35,456 nt of DNA, from assembly GCA_016931365.1 (NCBI GenBank), contig JAFGEY010000015.1, positions 1 through 35,456 on the forward strand. Direction: 5' to 3'. Positions 22,763 to 29,511 of this stretch are shown here, piece by piece. A model generated the notes under the pieces. The model had not been told where the DNA came from and searched no databases. It worked only from the letters and a program-made list of their open reading frames with translations. The number at the start of each line of letters is the position of its first letter. Within the stretch, counting starts at the first letter, position 1. This DNA comes from Anaerolineae bacterium. GTDB lineage: Bacteria; Chloroflexota; Anaerolineae; JAFGEY01. Made by a program: the position numbers and the translations under genes.

Positions 22763-24175
22763 ATGTCCAAGCCAAGAAGCCGCTGGATTTCGCGGGCACT
22801 CTGTCAAACTGGATTTGATAAACCAATCCCCCACACAGACCGGACCTTTATTTACCAGAATCAATTTGCGCGAGTACTAGGGGCCATTGCCTTGTTATCG
22901 ATCTTGCTGCTGGCCTGCATCAAGATCGGTCCAGACGAACCCAAAGTCACGCCTGTGCCGCCGACGCCGACGCCCCTACCACCGACTTTGACGCCCGTTC
23001 CTCCCACGCCGACGCCGGCGCCGGAAGCCAAGCCCGAGATTGTCAATGTCAGCCTGTGCCGCGGCCTGACCGAAGATGGCCGCCCTTTTGCCGAAACGAA
23101 CACTTTTAGCGAGATCGACGCCTTTGCCGTTTCGATCCAGGTGGCCAATCTCAAGGCCGAAAACGTGGTCTCGGCGCGGTGGTACCAGGAAGGCACATTC
23201 ATTGGGCTGACCGAGCGCGACAACATTGTCGGCAACACCTATGTGGGATTGAGCCTCAAGCCGCAGGGACAGTGGCAGCCCGGCGACTATGCAGTCCAAG
23301 TCAACCTGGATGGCGCAATGGTCGAAACCCAGGACTTTGCCGTGATCGGCGCGGTGGGCCTGCCCAAGACGCCGCCGGGCAAAACGCCGGGTGACGGCGG
23401 CCAACCGGGGGCGATGGTCACCTATGCCAACGATACACTCGGTTTTTCGATCAACTATCCCCAGGACTGGCTGATCGATGAGAGCGATTCGTCGGTGCAG
23501 TTCTCGCATCCGCAAGACACCGCCGCTGTGCTGGTAATGGTCAACGCCGATCCGCAAGATACCGCGCAGCAAGAGGCCGAGATGGTCTTTGAGCGCATAT
23601 CGAACTCGCTGCCTAACGTCGAGTTACAGAGCTCTGAAGCCCAAGACAACGGCTGGCACGGCATTCTTTTCAAGTACAACAAGGATGGCACCGACATTGT
23701 CGGCGTGCTGTTCAGCACGGTGAGCGGATCGCGCGGCTATAGCGTGGTTTTTCTCGCTCTGCAGGAAGACTGGGACGCCATAGTGCCCACGCTTGATGAG
23801 ATGTGGGTCTCGTTTGAGATCGCCGCCGGCGCGCCCGGCGACGGGAACACGGTCGGCGGCGATGAAGTGCTGATCGTGGGTATCATCATCGACGCCGATG
23901 CCCAACGAGGCATTCCCAATGCCTATTTCGTGATCCTCAAAGAGGGGGTAACGGTCAAGCAATACATCGACAGCGGCAACGACGAAACACTGATCCACGC
24001 CGTGGCTCAAACCGACAAGGAAGGCACTTTTATCACCAACATCGGCGTCAAGCGCGGCACCACCTATGCCGTCTTTGCCCTGGCCAAAGGGTACACGCCA
24101 GTGACCGACGATATGGCCGTGCCAAAAGACTCGGCTGACCAATGGCACGTTACAGTGAGCATGCAAAAGGAATAG
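22763..24175 (+). CDS. lipoprotein with Pro/Thr stalk and PsbP/DcrB-like region
   Basis: A 470-residue exported lipoprotein. An unusually long N-region (about 38 residues) precedes the hydrophobic core and the lipobox LLLAC (Cys52). A stalk of PPTPTP repeats runs about residues 62-90. Domain 1 (about 95-195) is a beta-rich region (PEIVNVSLCRGL...). Domain 2 (about 215-350) begins TLGFSINYPQDWLIDES, the pattern of PsbP/DcrB-like folds. Domain 3 (about 365-468: LIVGIIIDADAQRGIPNAYFVILKEG...) resembles a carboxypeptidase-regulatory-like beta sandwich. AGGAGG lies 9 bases before the ATG. A strong terminator follows, so it ends the operon begun at 20036. Its function is not known. Confidence 0.85.
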   Translation: MSKPRSRWISRALCQTGFDKPIPHTDRTFIYQNQFARVLGAIALLSILLLACIKIGPDEPKVTPVPPTPTPLPPTLTPVPPTPTPAPEAKPEIVNVSLCRGLTEDGRPFAETNTFSEIDAFAVSIQVANLKAENVVSARWYQEGTFIGLTERDNIVGNTYVGLSLKPQGQWQPGDYAVQVNLDGAMVETQDFAVIGAVGLPKTPPGKTPGDGGQPGAMVTYANDTLGFSINYPQDWLIDESDSSVQFSHPQDTAAVLVMVNADPQDTAQQEAEMVFERISNSLPNVELQSSEAQDNGWHGILFKYNKDGTDIVGVLFSTVSGSRGYSVVFLALQEDWDAIVPTLDEMWVSFEIAAGAPGDGNTVGGDEVLIVGIIIDADAQRGIPNAYFVILKEGVTVKQYIDSGNDETLIHAVAQTDKEGTFITNIGVKRGTTYAVFALAKGYTPVTDDMAVPKDSADQWHVTVSMQKE

Positions 24176-24224
24176 ACCAGCTTGCCAGCTTGGAAGGCAA
24201 TCCTCGGCCCTCTTATTTGGCGCA

Positions 24225-24256
24225 AGAAACCCGGTTTTGTCAAAAACCGGGTTTCT
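24225..24256 (+). terminator. 14-bp perfect hairpin terminator of the envelope operon
   Basis: AGAAACCCGGTTTT (24225-24238) and AAAACCGGGTTTCT (24243-24256) with loop GTCA form a perfect stem, followed shortly by CTTTT. It stands between the lipoprotein stop (24175) and the GTG of the GNAT gene (24280). A shorter AGAAACCG/CGGTTTCT hairpin occurs at 34847-34864, so the motif may be a repeated element. Confidence 0.75.
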
Positions 24257-24279
24257 GTCATAACTTTTCGAGAGATATC

Positions 24280-25113
24280 GTGCATATACGCCAGATTTCG
24301 ATCCAAGATCGGTTTGATGTTGACGAACTGCTGACCACTGCCACACACCTCTCGGTACAGGTGTCGTGGGATAAACTGCCCGACATCCTCTTCAAGCACC
24401 CCACCCTTCTAGCCAGGCAGGAGGACAGGCTGGGTTGCATTTTCGGCCTGACTGTTGAGCCGGAAACGGTCGCTCGTCTGAACATTTTTGCCTTGCGCAA
24501 CAGTTGGCCCGTCTTGGATACGTTGTCTGAACTGCTGCCCTACGCGACCGAGGTGTTACGACATCGTGCGGTTGACACACTGGCTCACCTCGGCACCGAA
24601 CCCTGGCTGGTCGAGGCGCTACTGTCCAACGGATTTCGCCCCACCGACGCGATCATCACCCTGCAAAAAACGCATCTAGCTGTGCCATCGGCCGGCAACG
24701 CTGACGTAATCATCCGACCGGCTATTCGAGCCGATTTGAGCACCTTGGTCGAGATCGACCGCCTGGCCTTTGACGACCCACTTTGGCATCATACTGTGGC
24801 AAGTTTGAACGAGCTAGGCCGGGAGTCTACCTTTCTGATCGTCGCCGAAATCGATCACATTGTCGGGTATGCTTATGGCACGGCGATCGGGCGGCATGGA
24901 CACCTGTCGCGCATTGCCGTGCACCCACAATGGCAGGGTCAGCAAATTGGCGTGCGGCTGCTTGCCGAGGCTATCGAGCGGTTCAAGGCGCACCGTGTTT
25001 TCGGGATCACCCTCAATACACAGCAAGACAACACCCGCTCGCGCCGGCTGTATGAGTGGTTTGGATTCGAGGTCTTGGGCGTCGAGGCGAGGGTACTGAA
25101 GAAGCAAATCTAG
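24280..25113 (+). CDS. GNAT-family N-acetyltransferase with N-terminal extension
   Basis: A 277-residue protein. The start is taken as GTG 24280, just after the terminator; the frame stays open upstream through the hairpin to an ATG at 24142, but that part is coded by the previous gene in another frame. Residues about 1-140 are an extra helical domain without a recognisable match. The C-terminal acetyltransferase domain starts at VIIRPAIRADLSTLVEIDRLAF. Motif A is LSRIAVHPQWQGQQIGVRLLAEAI, with QxxGxxxG a little looser than usual. The end NTQQDNTRSRRLYEWFGFEVLGVE is typical of RimI-like enzymes acting on protein N-termini or small molecules. The substrate is unknown. Confidence 0.88.
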   Translation: MHIRQISIQDRFDVDELLTTATHLSVQVSWDKLPDILFKHPTLLARQEDRLGCIFGLTVEPETVARLNIFALRNSWPVLDTLSELLPYATEVLRHRAVDTLAHLGTEPWLVEALLSNGFRPTDAIITLQKTHLAVPSAGNADVIIRPAIRADLSTLVEIDRLAFDDPLWHHTVASLNELGRESTFLIVAEIDHIVGYAYGTAIGRHGHLSRIAVHPQWQGQQIGVRLLAEAIERFKAHRVFGITLNTQQDNTRSRRLYEWFGFEVLGVEARVLKKQI

Positions 25114-25134
25114 AAAAAGTTGCCGGGCCTTCGT

Positions 25135-25163
25135 TTGCCGTCGACGCGCGGCGATGGTATAAT
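25135..25163 (+). promoter_or_regulatory. extended -10 promoter for the Pro/Thr-rich gene
   Basis: TTGCCG (25135-25140), a 17-base spacer and TATAAT (25158-25163) in the context TGGTATAATGCC, which repeats exactly the -10 context of the promoter at 11656. Confidence 0.75.
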
Positions 25164-25173
25164 GCCCTGCAAT

Positions 25174-25193
25174 CCCCGCAGTTCGCTGCGGGG
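25174..25193 (+). promoter_or_regulatory. UUCG-tetraloop hairpin at the 5' end of the mRNA
   Basis: CCCCGCAG-TTCG-CTGCGGGG, an 8-bp perfect stem with the extra-stable UUCG loop, lies about 4 bases past the expected transcription start. A second small pairing, GCGATT-G-AATCGC (25193-25205), and a TTTT run follow, then GGAGG (25212-25216). It could protect the 5' end, or attenuate transcription if the TTTT acts as a release site. Confidence 0.6.
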
Positions 25194-25227
25194 CGATTGA
25201 ATCGCTCTTTTGGAGGACCTGGTCCGT

Positions 25228-25659
25228 ATGAGTCGCACCCGGCGCACCCGCACGTTGCAAACCATTGCCTACATCTTTTCAGCCGTCGTCGCCTTGAGCC
25301 TGATCTTGAGCCTGATCGACCCGGCGTTGCTGAGGTCTACTCAGTCTAGCACCCCAGACCAGCGCCCCACGGCGACCTGGCCCCCCACCTGGACGCCCGC
25401 ACCCACATCGACCTCGCTACCGCTGGTCACACCGGTGCTTGCAGCACCGCCGCCTCAACCCACCGCCTCGCCAACGGTAACACCCACGTTGAGCCTCACT
25501 CCGACGGCAACACCGCAAGCCAACCTGATATTGCCCGACGAGCCTGTCGCCCAAAACGCGCCTGGCGATGCCGGAATAGATCTCGATTTTCTCGCGCAGA
25601 TATTCCCTCAAGCGAACATCGAACCGCCCGGTACGTTTGAACGTCGTACAACAGGCTAA
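25228..25659 (+). CDS. small membrane-anchored Pro/Thr-rich protein
   Basis: A 143-residue protein with one membrane helix at about residues 11-30 (LQTIAYIFSAVVALSLILSLID) behind a basic N-terminus (MSRTRRTRT), which places the rest outside. The external part is mostly Pro/Thr/Ser/Ala repeats, then a short acidic end (PGDAGIDLDFLAQIFPQ). It has no catalytic motif. GGAGG lies 11 bases before the ATG, a slightly long spacing. It resembles the stalk regions of the lipoproteins upstream without their domains. It is transcribed alone between its own promoter and a strong terminator. Confidence 0.75.
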   Translation: MSRTRRTRTLQTIAYIFSAVVALSLILSLIDPALLRSTQSSTPDQRPTATWPPTWTPAPTSTSLPLVTPVLAAPPPQPTASPTVTPTLSLTPTATPQANLILPDEPVAQNAPGDAGIDLDFLAQIFPQANIEPPGTFERRTTG

Positions 25660-25663
25660 ACAA

Positions 25664-25692
25664 AGCCGCCCCTGGCACTGCCAGGGGCGGCT
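25664..25692. terminator. strong bidirectional terminator
   Basis: AGCCGCCCCTGGC (25664-25676) and GCCAGGGGCGGCT (25680-25692) form a perfect 13-bp stem with loop ACT. It separates the convergent genes ending at 25659 and 25709; TTTGTTT follows it on the minus strand. Confidence 0.88.
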
Positions 25693-25708
25693 ATACTTTA
25701 TGGGATCG

Positions 25709-26614
25709 TTACAGCCTGATCGTCAGTCCTTCATAGGCCATCAGTGTATTAGAAAACAGCTTTTGCGCGTCGATCTGCATCGCGTCCAGCTTGGCGTCGT
25801 CATGCTTGGGATCGTGATGAAAGAGCACCAACTGCTTGGCCCTTGACTGCTTGGCAACAAGGGTAGCCATTTCGGGCGTCGAGTGTCCCCACCCCTGCAT
25901 CGGATAGCGTACATATTCTTCGGTCGTATACTGAGCATCGTGGATCAGCAGATCGGTACCATGTGCGAACGTGGATAACCGCGTATCTCCGCCCACCACA
26001 CCCTCAATATCGGTCGCATAGACCATGCTCTTGCCGTTCCATTCGACCTTGAAATTGCTGACCCCGCCCGACGGATGGAAGGTACTGCGCATAATGCTCA
26101 CGCGCACGGTGTCTTGATCGAGTTCAAGGGGATCGCGGTAAATGTTGCGGATTTGCGGCTCGTTCTCCTGGCCGATCAACACCGCTTCCCGATCATCGAT
26201 GTTGCTGATGATCTTGAACGCTTTCAACTCGTACAAAGTCACTGGGAAACTCGAAGGCAGCATCGCGCGCGAGAGCACTTCTTCCAGGTCTTGATCAAAC
26301 GTCCTGGGGCCGAACATATAGAGGGTGCTCGTGCCCTGGTAGGCAGGCACAAAGAAAGGAAAGCCCTGCGTGTGATCGTGATGAGTATGGCTGAAAAACA
26401 TCGTCGCCGTGATCGGCGCTTTGGTCCGGTTGTGCCACTTCATCAGGTCATTGCCAAGTTTGATCACGCCGGTGCCCCCATCGAGGATGATCAACCGTCC
26501 TCCGGCCCAAACCTCGACGCACGAGGTGTTGCCGCCATACTTGAGTGTGGCATCACCAGGAACTGGATAGCTGCCCCGCACCCCCCTAAAGCGTACAACA
26601 AACCCCTCTTCCAT
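25709..26614 (-). CDS. MBL-fold metal-dependent hydrolase (RNase Z / phosphodiesterase-like)
   Basis: A 301-residue metallo-beta-lactamase-fold enzyme. The start is ATG 26614, with AGGAG six bases upstream; the frame is open further upstream, but that stretch lies beyond the promoter and matches no family. The N-terminus RFRGVRGSYPVPG and YGGNTSCVEV are typical of the RNase Z/PqsE-like branch. The dinuclear metal motif HTHHDH (His76, His78, Asp80, His81) is complete. Later ligands are in TDIEG, LIHDAQYTTEEY, GWGHST and LVLFHHDPKHDD. The substrate is probably a phosphodiester such as a cyclic nucleotide or nucleic acid, but this cannot be settled here. It has its own promoter although it follows the complex-I-like cluster. 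Confidence 0.9.
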   Translation of the reverse strand: MEEGFVVRFRGVRGSYPVPGDATLKYGGNTSCVEVWAGGRLIILDGGTGVIKLGNDLMKWHNRTKAPITATMFFSHTHHDHTQGFPFFVPAYQGTSTLYMFGPRTFDQDLEEVLSRAMLPSSFPVTLYELKAFKIISNIDDREAVLIGQENEPQIRNIYRDPLELDQDTVRVSIMRSTFHPSGGVSNFKVEWNGKSMVYATDIEGVVGGDTRLSTFAHGTDLLIHDAQYTTEEYVRYPMQGWGHSTPEMATLVAKQSRAKQLVLFHHDPKHDDAKLDAMQIDAQKLFSNTLMAYEGLTIRL

Positions 26615-26654
26615 CCCATACTCCTGTCTCCATAGAATACCAACTCTTGCCAAA

Positions 26655-26663
26655 ATTATACCA
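26655..26663 (-). promoter_or_regulatory. extended -10 element for the MBL hydrolase
   Basis: Minus-strand TGGTATAAT (26655-26663), the same extended -10 as at 11656 and 25155. The -35 region at 17 bases reads TGGTCG and is weak, as is usual for extended -10 promoters. Confidence 0.6.
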
Positions 26664-26709
26664 CAAGCCGGCCGCGCCGACCATATCAAGTCGATATCAA
26701 TGCAGCAAT

Positions 26710-27714
26710 CTAGTCCCCGCCAGGCAGCCAACGAGAGAGCCGATCCATCGTCGCATGTGCGATGCGTGTTTCCAGCCCGATCAGAAACCGCCCTGCCGAG
26801 GTCAATTGCGCATGTCCTTTTACCAGAAGCCAGACCAGACCCGCCGGTGCAAACGCGATCAAGACCTGCCACCAGGCCAGCGGAAACAGCAGCAATGACA
26901 GCCGGATCAACCACACGACACAGCCCGGCACGGCGACCAACACGGCAAACAAGATGAACGTGCGGCGTTTATACTGCTGCACGATGCGCACGACAGGCAA
27001 CAGCAGCCCCAACCTCGAAAGCATCGCCCACAACAACAACGGTCGCGCTGCCGGCAGGGTGGATTCATAGGGCAGCAAGCCCGACAGACGCGCGCGTGCC
27101 AGCGGCACAGATAACACCTCGACGGAAAGATGGGCAAAACTCTGTACTAGTACGCCGAGAGCCAGCAAAGACCCCACATCGCAGACCAAAAGCCAAAGTA
27201 GCCAGTTCGTCGAGAACCGCTCACGGCCGACCCATATGTACAGACACCACCCGGCCAGCGACCAGCCCAAGAACACAGTCCACAGATTGTCGGCTAGAAC
27301 AATGAGCAAGATCGACGCAAGCAATCCATCGACCAATGCCAGAGACAGCCAACGCGGCTTGTGATCGGACTTTTGATCGTCTATCGCCACCCGGCCCAGC
27401 CCCCAAATACCCACTCCGGCGACAACCAGGGCCATCCAAGCTGACAGCGCGTCGATGTAAAGCCGCAGCGGAGCCTCGATGAAATTCATCCCGTCCCAAA
27501 ACCTGACCCACGGCAGCGCCCTGGACAGTCCCGCCAGTCCCGGCGCTAACACCTGGCTGAGACACAGCGGCAACAAAGCCATCATCGATCCGGCGGCCCC
27601 GCCGATCGCGATCCAGGTTTGCACTCGCTGCGAAAGCCGCCGCCCAATTGATGCGTTCAACACTGCAACAAGCAAAGGAAAAGCGATCACCAACCACTCC
27701 AGATACCAGATCAT
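26710..27714 (-). CDS. truncated NuoL/NuoM-like antiporter subunit
   Basis: A 334-residue polytopic protein at the place of NuoL in a complex-I-like operon; it starts in a 4-base overlap with the NuoK stop. It resembles the N-terminal half of NuoL: WLVIAFPLLVAVLN, LRLYIDALSAWMALVVAGVGIW, and DNLWTVFLGWSLAGWCLYIWVG aligning with 'nLlllFlfWElvGlcSYlLIGf'. At the transmembrane Glu of that block there is Ser152. The broken-helix Lys and the PTPVSALIHAATMV block are only faintly visible (STLPAARPLLLWAMLSRLG), and the protein is about half of a normal 500-600 residues. Proton translocation by the usual route looks impossible. No frameshift is seen; the end is a clean stop. Confidence 0.72.
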   Translation of the reverse strand: MIWYLEWLVIAFPLLVAVLNASIGRRLSQRVQTWIAIGGAAGSMMALLPLCLSQVLAPGLAGLSRALPWVRFWDGMNFIEAPLRLYIDALSAWMALVVAGVGIWGLGRVAIDDQKSDHKPRWLSLALVDGLLASILLIVLADNLWTVFLGWSLAGWCLYIWVGRERFSTNWLLWLLVCDVGSLLALGVLVQSFAHLSVEVLSVPLARARLSGLLPYESTLPAARPLLLWAMLSRLGLLLPVVRIVQQYKRRTFILFAVLVAVPGCVVWLIRLSLLLFPLAWWQVLIAFAPAGLVWLLVKGHAQLTSAGRFLIGLETRIAHATMDRLSRWLPGGD

Positions 27715-28019
27715 TTTTCCACACGCTCCTCGCCGCGAATCGGCATACTATGCTCATCTGCCCTGCGCCGAACCCACAGGCAGCCGAATCCCAGGGCAAA
27801 CTCGGCCACCGATAGAGTCATCATCATCAGAATGGCGATCTGACCTTCCCACACCTGAAACCACTCGCTCAAGGAAACCAGGGCCAGATTGACCGCCTGG
27901 AACATCAATTGAAGGCCGAGCAATCTGACCAAAATTTGCCTGCGCACAGCGATAACAATCAGGCCCAATATAAAAAGAATGGCACTCGATAACAAATAAT
28001 GATTAGGAGTGATCGTCAT
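27711..28019 (-). CDS. nuoK: NuoK-like subunit of a complex-I-like enzyme
   Basis: A 102-residue protein with three membrane helices and the NuoK layout: NHYLLSSAILFILGLIVIAVRR, LLGLQLMFQAVNLALV, ILMMMTLSVAEFALGFGCLW. In canonical NuoK the second helix carries a glutamate (LIGLELM, E36) needed for proton transfer; here it is Gln37. The third-helix Glu (E72) is kept as Glu73. The start may be ATG 28019 or GTG 28025, which overlaps the NuoJ stop as GTGA. A charged tail follows the last helix. It overlaps the truncated NuoL-like gene by 4 bases. Confidence 0.85.
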   Translation of the reverse strand: MTITPNHYLLSSAILFILGLIVIAVRRQILVRLLGLQLMFQAVNLALVSLSEWFQVWEGQIAILMMMTLSVAEFALGFGCLWVRRRADEHSMPIRGEERVEK

Positions 28020-28021
28020 TT

Positions 28022-28528
28022 TCACGATTCCCCTTCAATCGAACGGCTGGATCGGCGCACATACGCGAACCCTGCCAAACAAGTCAGCAGAAAAAACCCC
28101 AACAACTCGAACAGGATTACGTAATCGCGCAGCAGCTCTTGTCCCAAAGCGAGCACTCGATCCTCGCGCGCTGCCCAGATCGGGATCGCAGTCACCAACG
28201 GCGCACCGATCCGTCCTGCCAGAGTCGCCCAACCAGCCAAAACCATCAGAGCGAGGCCAACGGGCACCGCCCACCCAATCGCGCGCGACGCGCCCGCCGC
28301 CTGGGTCATGCGCAGCCCCACGGCCAGCAGGCTGCCGATCACAAACAGGCTCACCACCTGCATTGCCGCCGCCAGGGGATTGTTGAGCAGCAGGTACAGC
28401 CCTCCCAATGCTGCACAGGTGATCCCAAAGGCCCACACACAGTGATCGACGCGCCGCAAAACCAACAGTCCAACAGCGCCGACCGCCGCCAGTAGAGCCA
28501 GGAGCACAAAGGCCAGGGAAACAATCAC
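28022..28528 (-). CDS. nuoJ: NuoJ-like subunit of a complex-I-like enzyme
   Basis: A 168-residue membrane protein of five helices. The start is GTG 28528, with AGGAG eight bases upstream; a longer open frame upstream overlaps another gene and does not look like protein. The family blocks are VWAFGITCAALGGLYLLLNNPLAAAMQVVSLFVIGSLLAVGL, equivalent to 'HsaLsLlltflnvAllYlLLnApFlAviQiivYvGAImVLflFvIML'. The conserved YVGAI with its glycine-tyrosine bulge is replaced by FVIGS. It is separated from NuoH by 110 bases that hold a terminator-like hairpin; NuoI, normally here, is missing. Confidence 0.83.
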   Translation of the reverse strand: MIVSLAFVLLALLAAVGAVGLLVLRRVDHCVWAFGITCAALGGLYLLLNNPLAAAMQVVSLFVIGSLLAVGLRMTQAAGASRAIGWAVPVGLALMVLAGWATLAGRIGAPLVTAIPIWAAREDRVLALGQELLRDYVILFELLGFFLLTCLAGFAYVRRSSRSIEGES

Positions 28529-28599
28529 CGCTTCGACTCCTATAGAACCAGGTACCTTTCCCGGAATTGCTCTCGCCCCCGTTTCCGGAGGCAAAAATC

Positions 28600-28614
28600 G
28601 CCCCGAGACGGGGC
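28600..28614 (-). terminator. terminator-like hairpin between nuoH and nuoJ
   Basis: On the minus strand GCCCCG-TCT-CGGGGC is followed by GATTTTTG, the shape of an intrinsic terminator, inside an otherwise overlapping gene cluster. It would reduce transcription of the distal J-K-L genes relative to A-B-CD-H, or mark the place where nuoI was lost. Confidence 0.55.
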
Positions 28615-28638
28615 TTGGAGCGAATTTCAGGATAGATT

Positions 28639-29511
28639 CTAAATCAAGGCCAATACCAGGCCCGTAACAAACAGATTGATCAAAGCCACCGGCACAGCGA
28701 CGCGCCAGGCAGCCCACACGCCACGCTCCCGCATCACCGGCGGAAAAGACACCTCCTGCCAGGTCGAGAAGATTGTGACCAGGCCGACCTTGAGCGCAAG
28801 GTACGGGCCGCCCAGCCAGGGCCAGGTCTGCACAAACGGCCCGCTCCATCCCCCAAGAAAAAAAATACTGGTCAGCAAAGCGTGATTCAATGCCAACACC
28901 TGGCCGCCGGGCATCGAACGCCCGCGACCATCGTATCGAGACGGCGCCGTAGCAAAAAGCCAAACCAGAAAAGCAACCGGCTGAACGACGCCCAACCACA
29001 CACCGTCTTGCGCAGACATCCAGGCAGTCAAATGAGTCGTCAAGTCGTCGGGCACACTTGAAGTCAAGAGCAAACTGAACACAAGCAACACGATCAGCAC
29101 AGCCTGGACGCCCAATCGACCGGCGACCATCGCTACGTGTCCGCTATTCTCCCCCCACCTCGACGGTGACGCTGACAGCGACAAGAGCGCCATTCCAATC
29201 CACTGCAAGGCCAACACAAGGAGCAAAGCCGCATCCGCATCACCCCACAGGTGAAAAGACAGCATTCTGCCAGACCAAGCCACATCCGGTGCAAGGGGGA
29301 TCATTGCGCCAGCGGCCAGGGCAACGGCCATCCCTGCCCCTTGCACCAAGTTCAACCGCCCCGGCAGCGATCCAATGGTCGGGCACAGCCGACGTTGACG
29401 CCGCACCCACGCCGACACCGCCCGAGTCAGGCCGGAGTATCCCAGCAACAAAACCGCATAGACGAAACTCCAGGCCAGCAAGCGCAGCAGCCATTCGCCG
29501 ATTCCGCTCAT
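28639..29511 (-). CDS. divergent NuoH-like membrane subunit
   Basis: A 290-residue polytopic protein, shorter than the usual 320-350 of NuoH. Position (after NuoCD, 4-base overlap), about eight helices and some blocks identify it: YSGLTRAVSAWVRRQRRL...GSLPGRLNLVQGAGMAVAL at the place of 'ERKvlarmQ.R.GPn.vGp.GllQp.aDg.K', and FFLGGWSGPF matching 'lFLGGW.gP'. The highly conserved quinone-tunnel acids are gone; the 'AELNRTPFDLPEAESELV' loop reads FATAPSRYDGRGRSMPGG. So it keeps the fold pattern but not the usual quinone chemistry. Similarity to hydrogenase-4/EchB-type subunits is an alternative. Confidence 0.72.
   Translation of the reverse strand: MSGIGEWLLRLLAWSFVYAVLLLGYSGLTRAVSAWVRRQRRLCPTIGSLPGRLNLVQGAGMAVALAAGAMIPLAPDVAWSGRMLSFHLWGDADAALLLVLALQWIGMALLSLSASPSRWGENSGHVAMVAGRLGVQAVLIVLLVFSLLLTSSVPDDLTTHLTAWMSAQDGVWLGVVQPVAFLVWLFATAPSRYDGRGRSMPGGQVLALNHALLTSIFFLGGWSGPFVQTWPWLGGPYLALKVGLVTIFSTWQEVSFPPVMRERGVWAAWRVAVPVALINLFVTGLVLALI

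Noticed and set aside
22964..23025. Short tandem-like repeats of CCGACGCCGACG type
   Set aside because: They are codon-level repetition of a Pro/Thr stalk in a lipoprotein, not a CRISPR or a DNA repeat element.
26615..26914. 100-codon upstream extension of the MBL hydrolase frame
   Set aside because: It overlaps the end of the NuoL-like gene and the promoter at 26655; family similarity and an AGGAG site begin at 26614.
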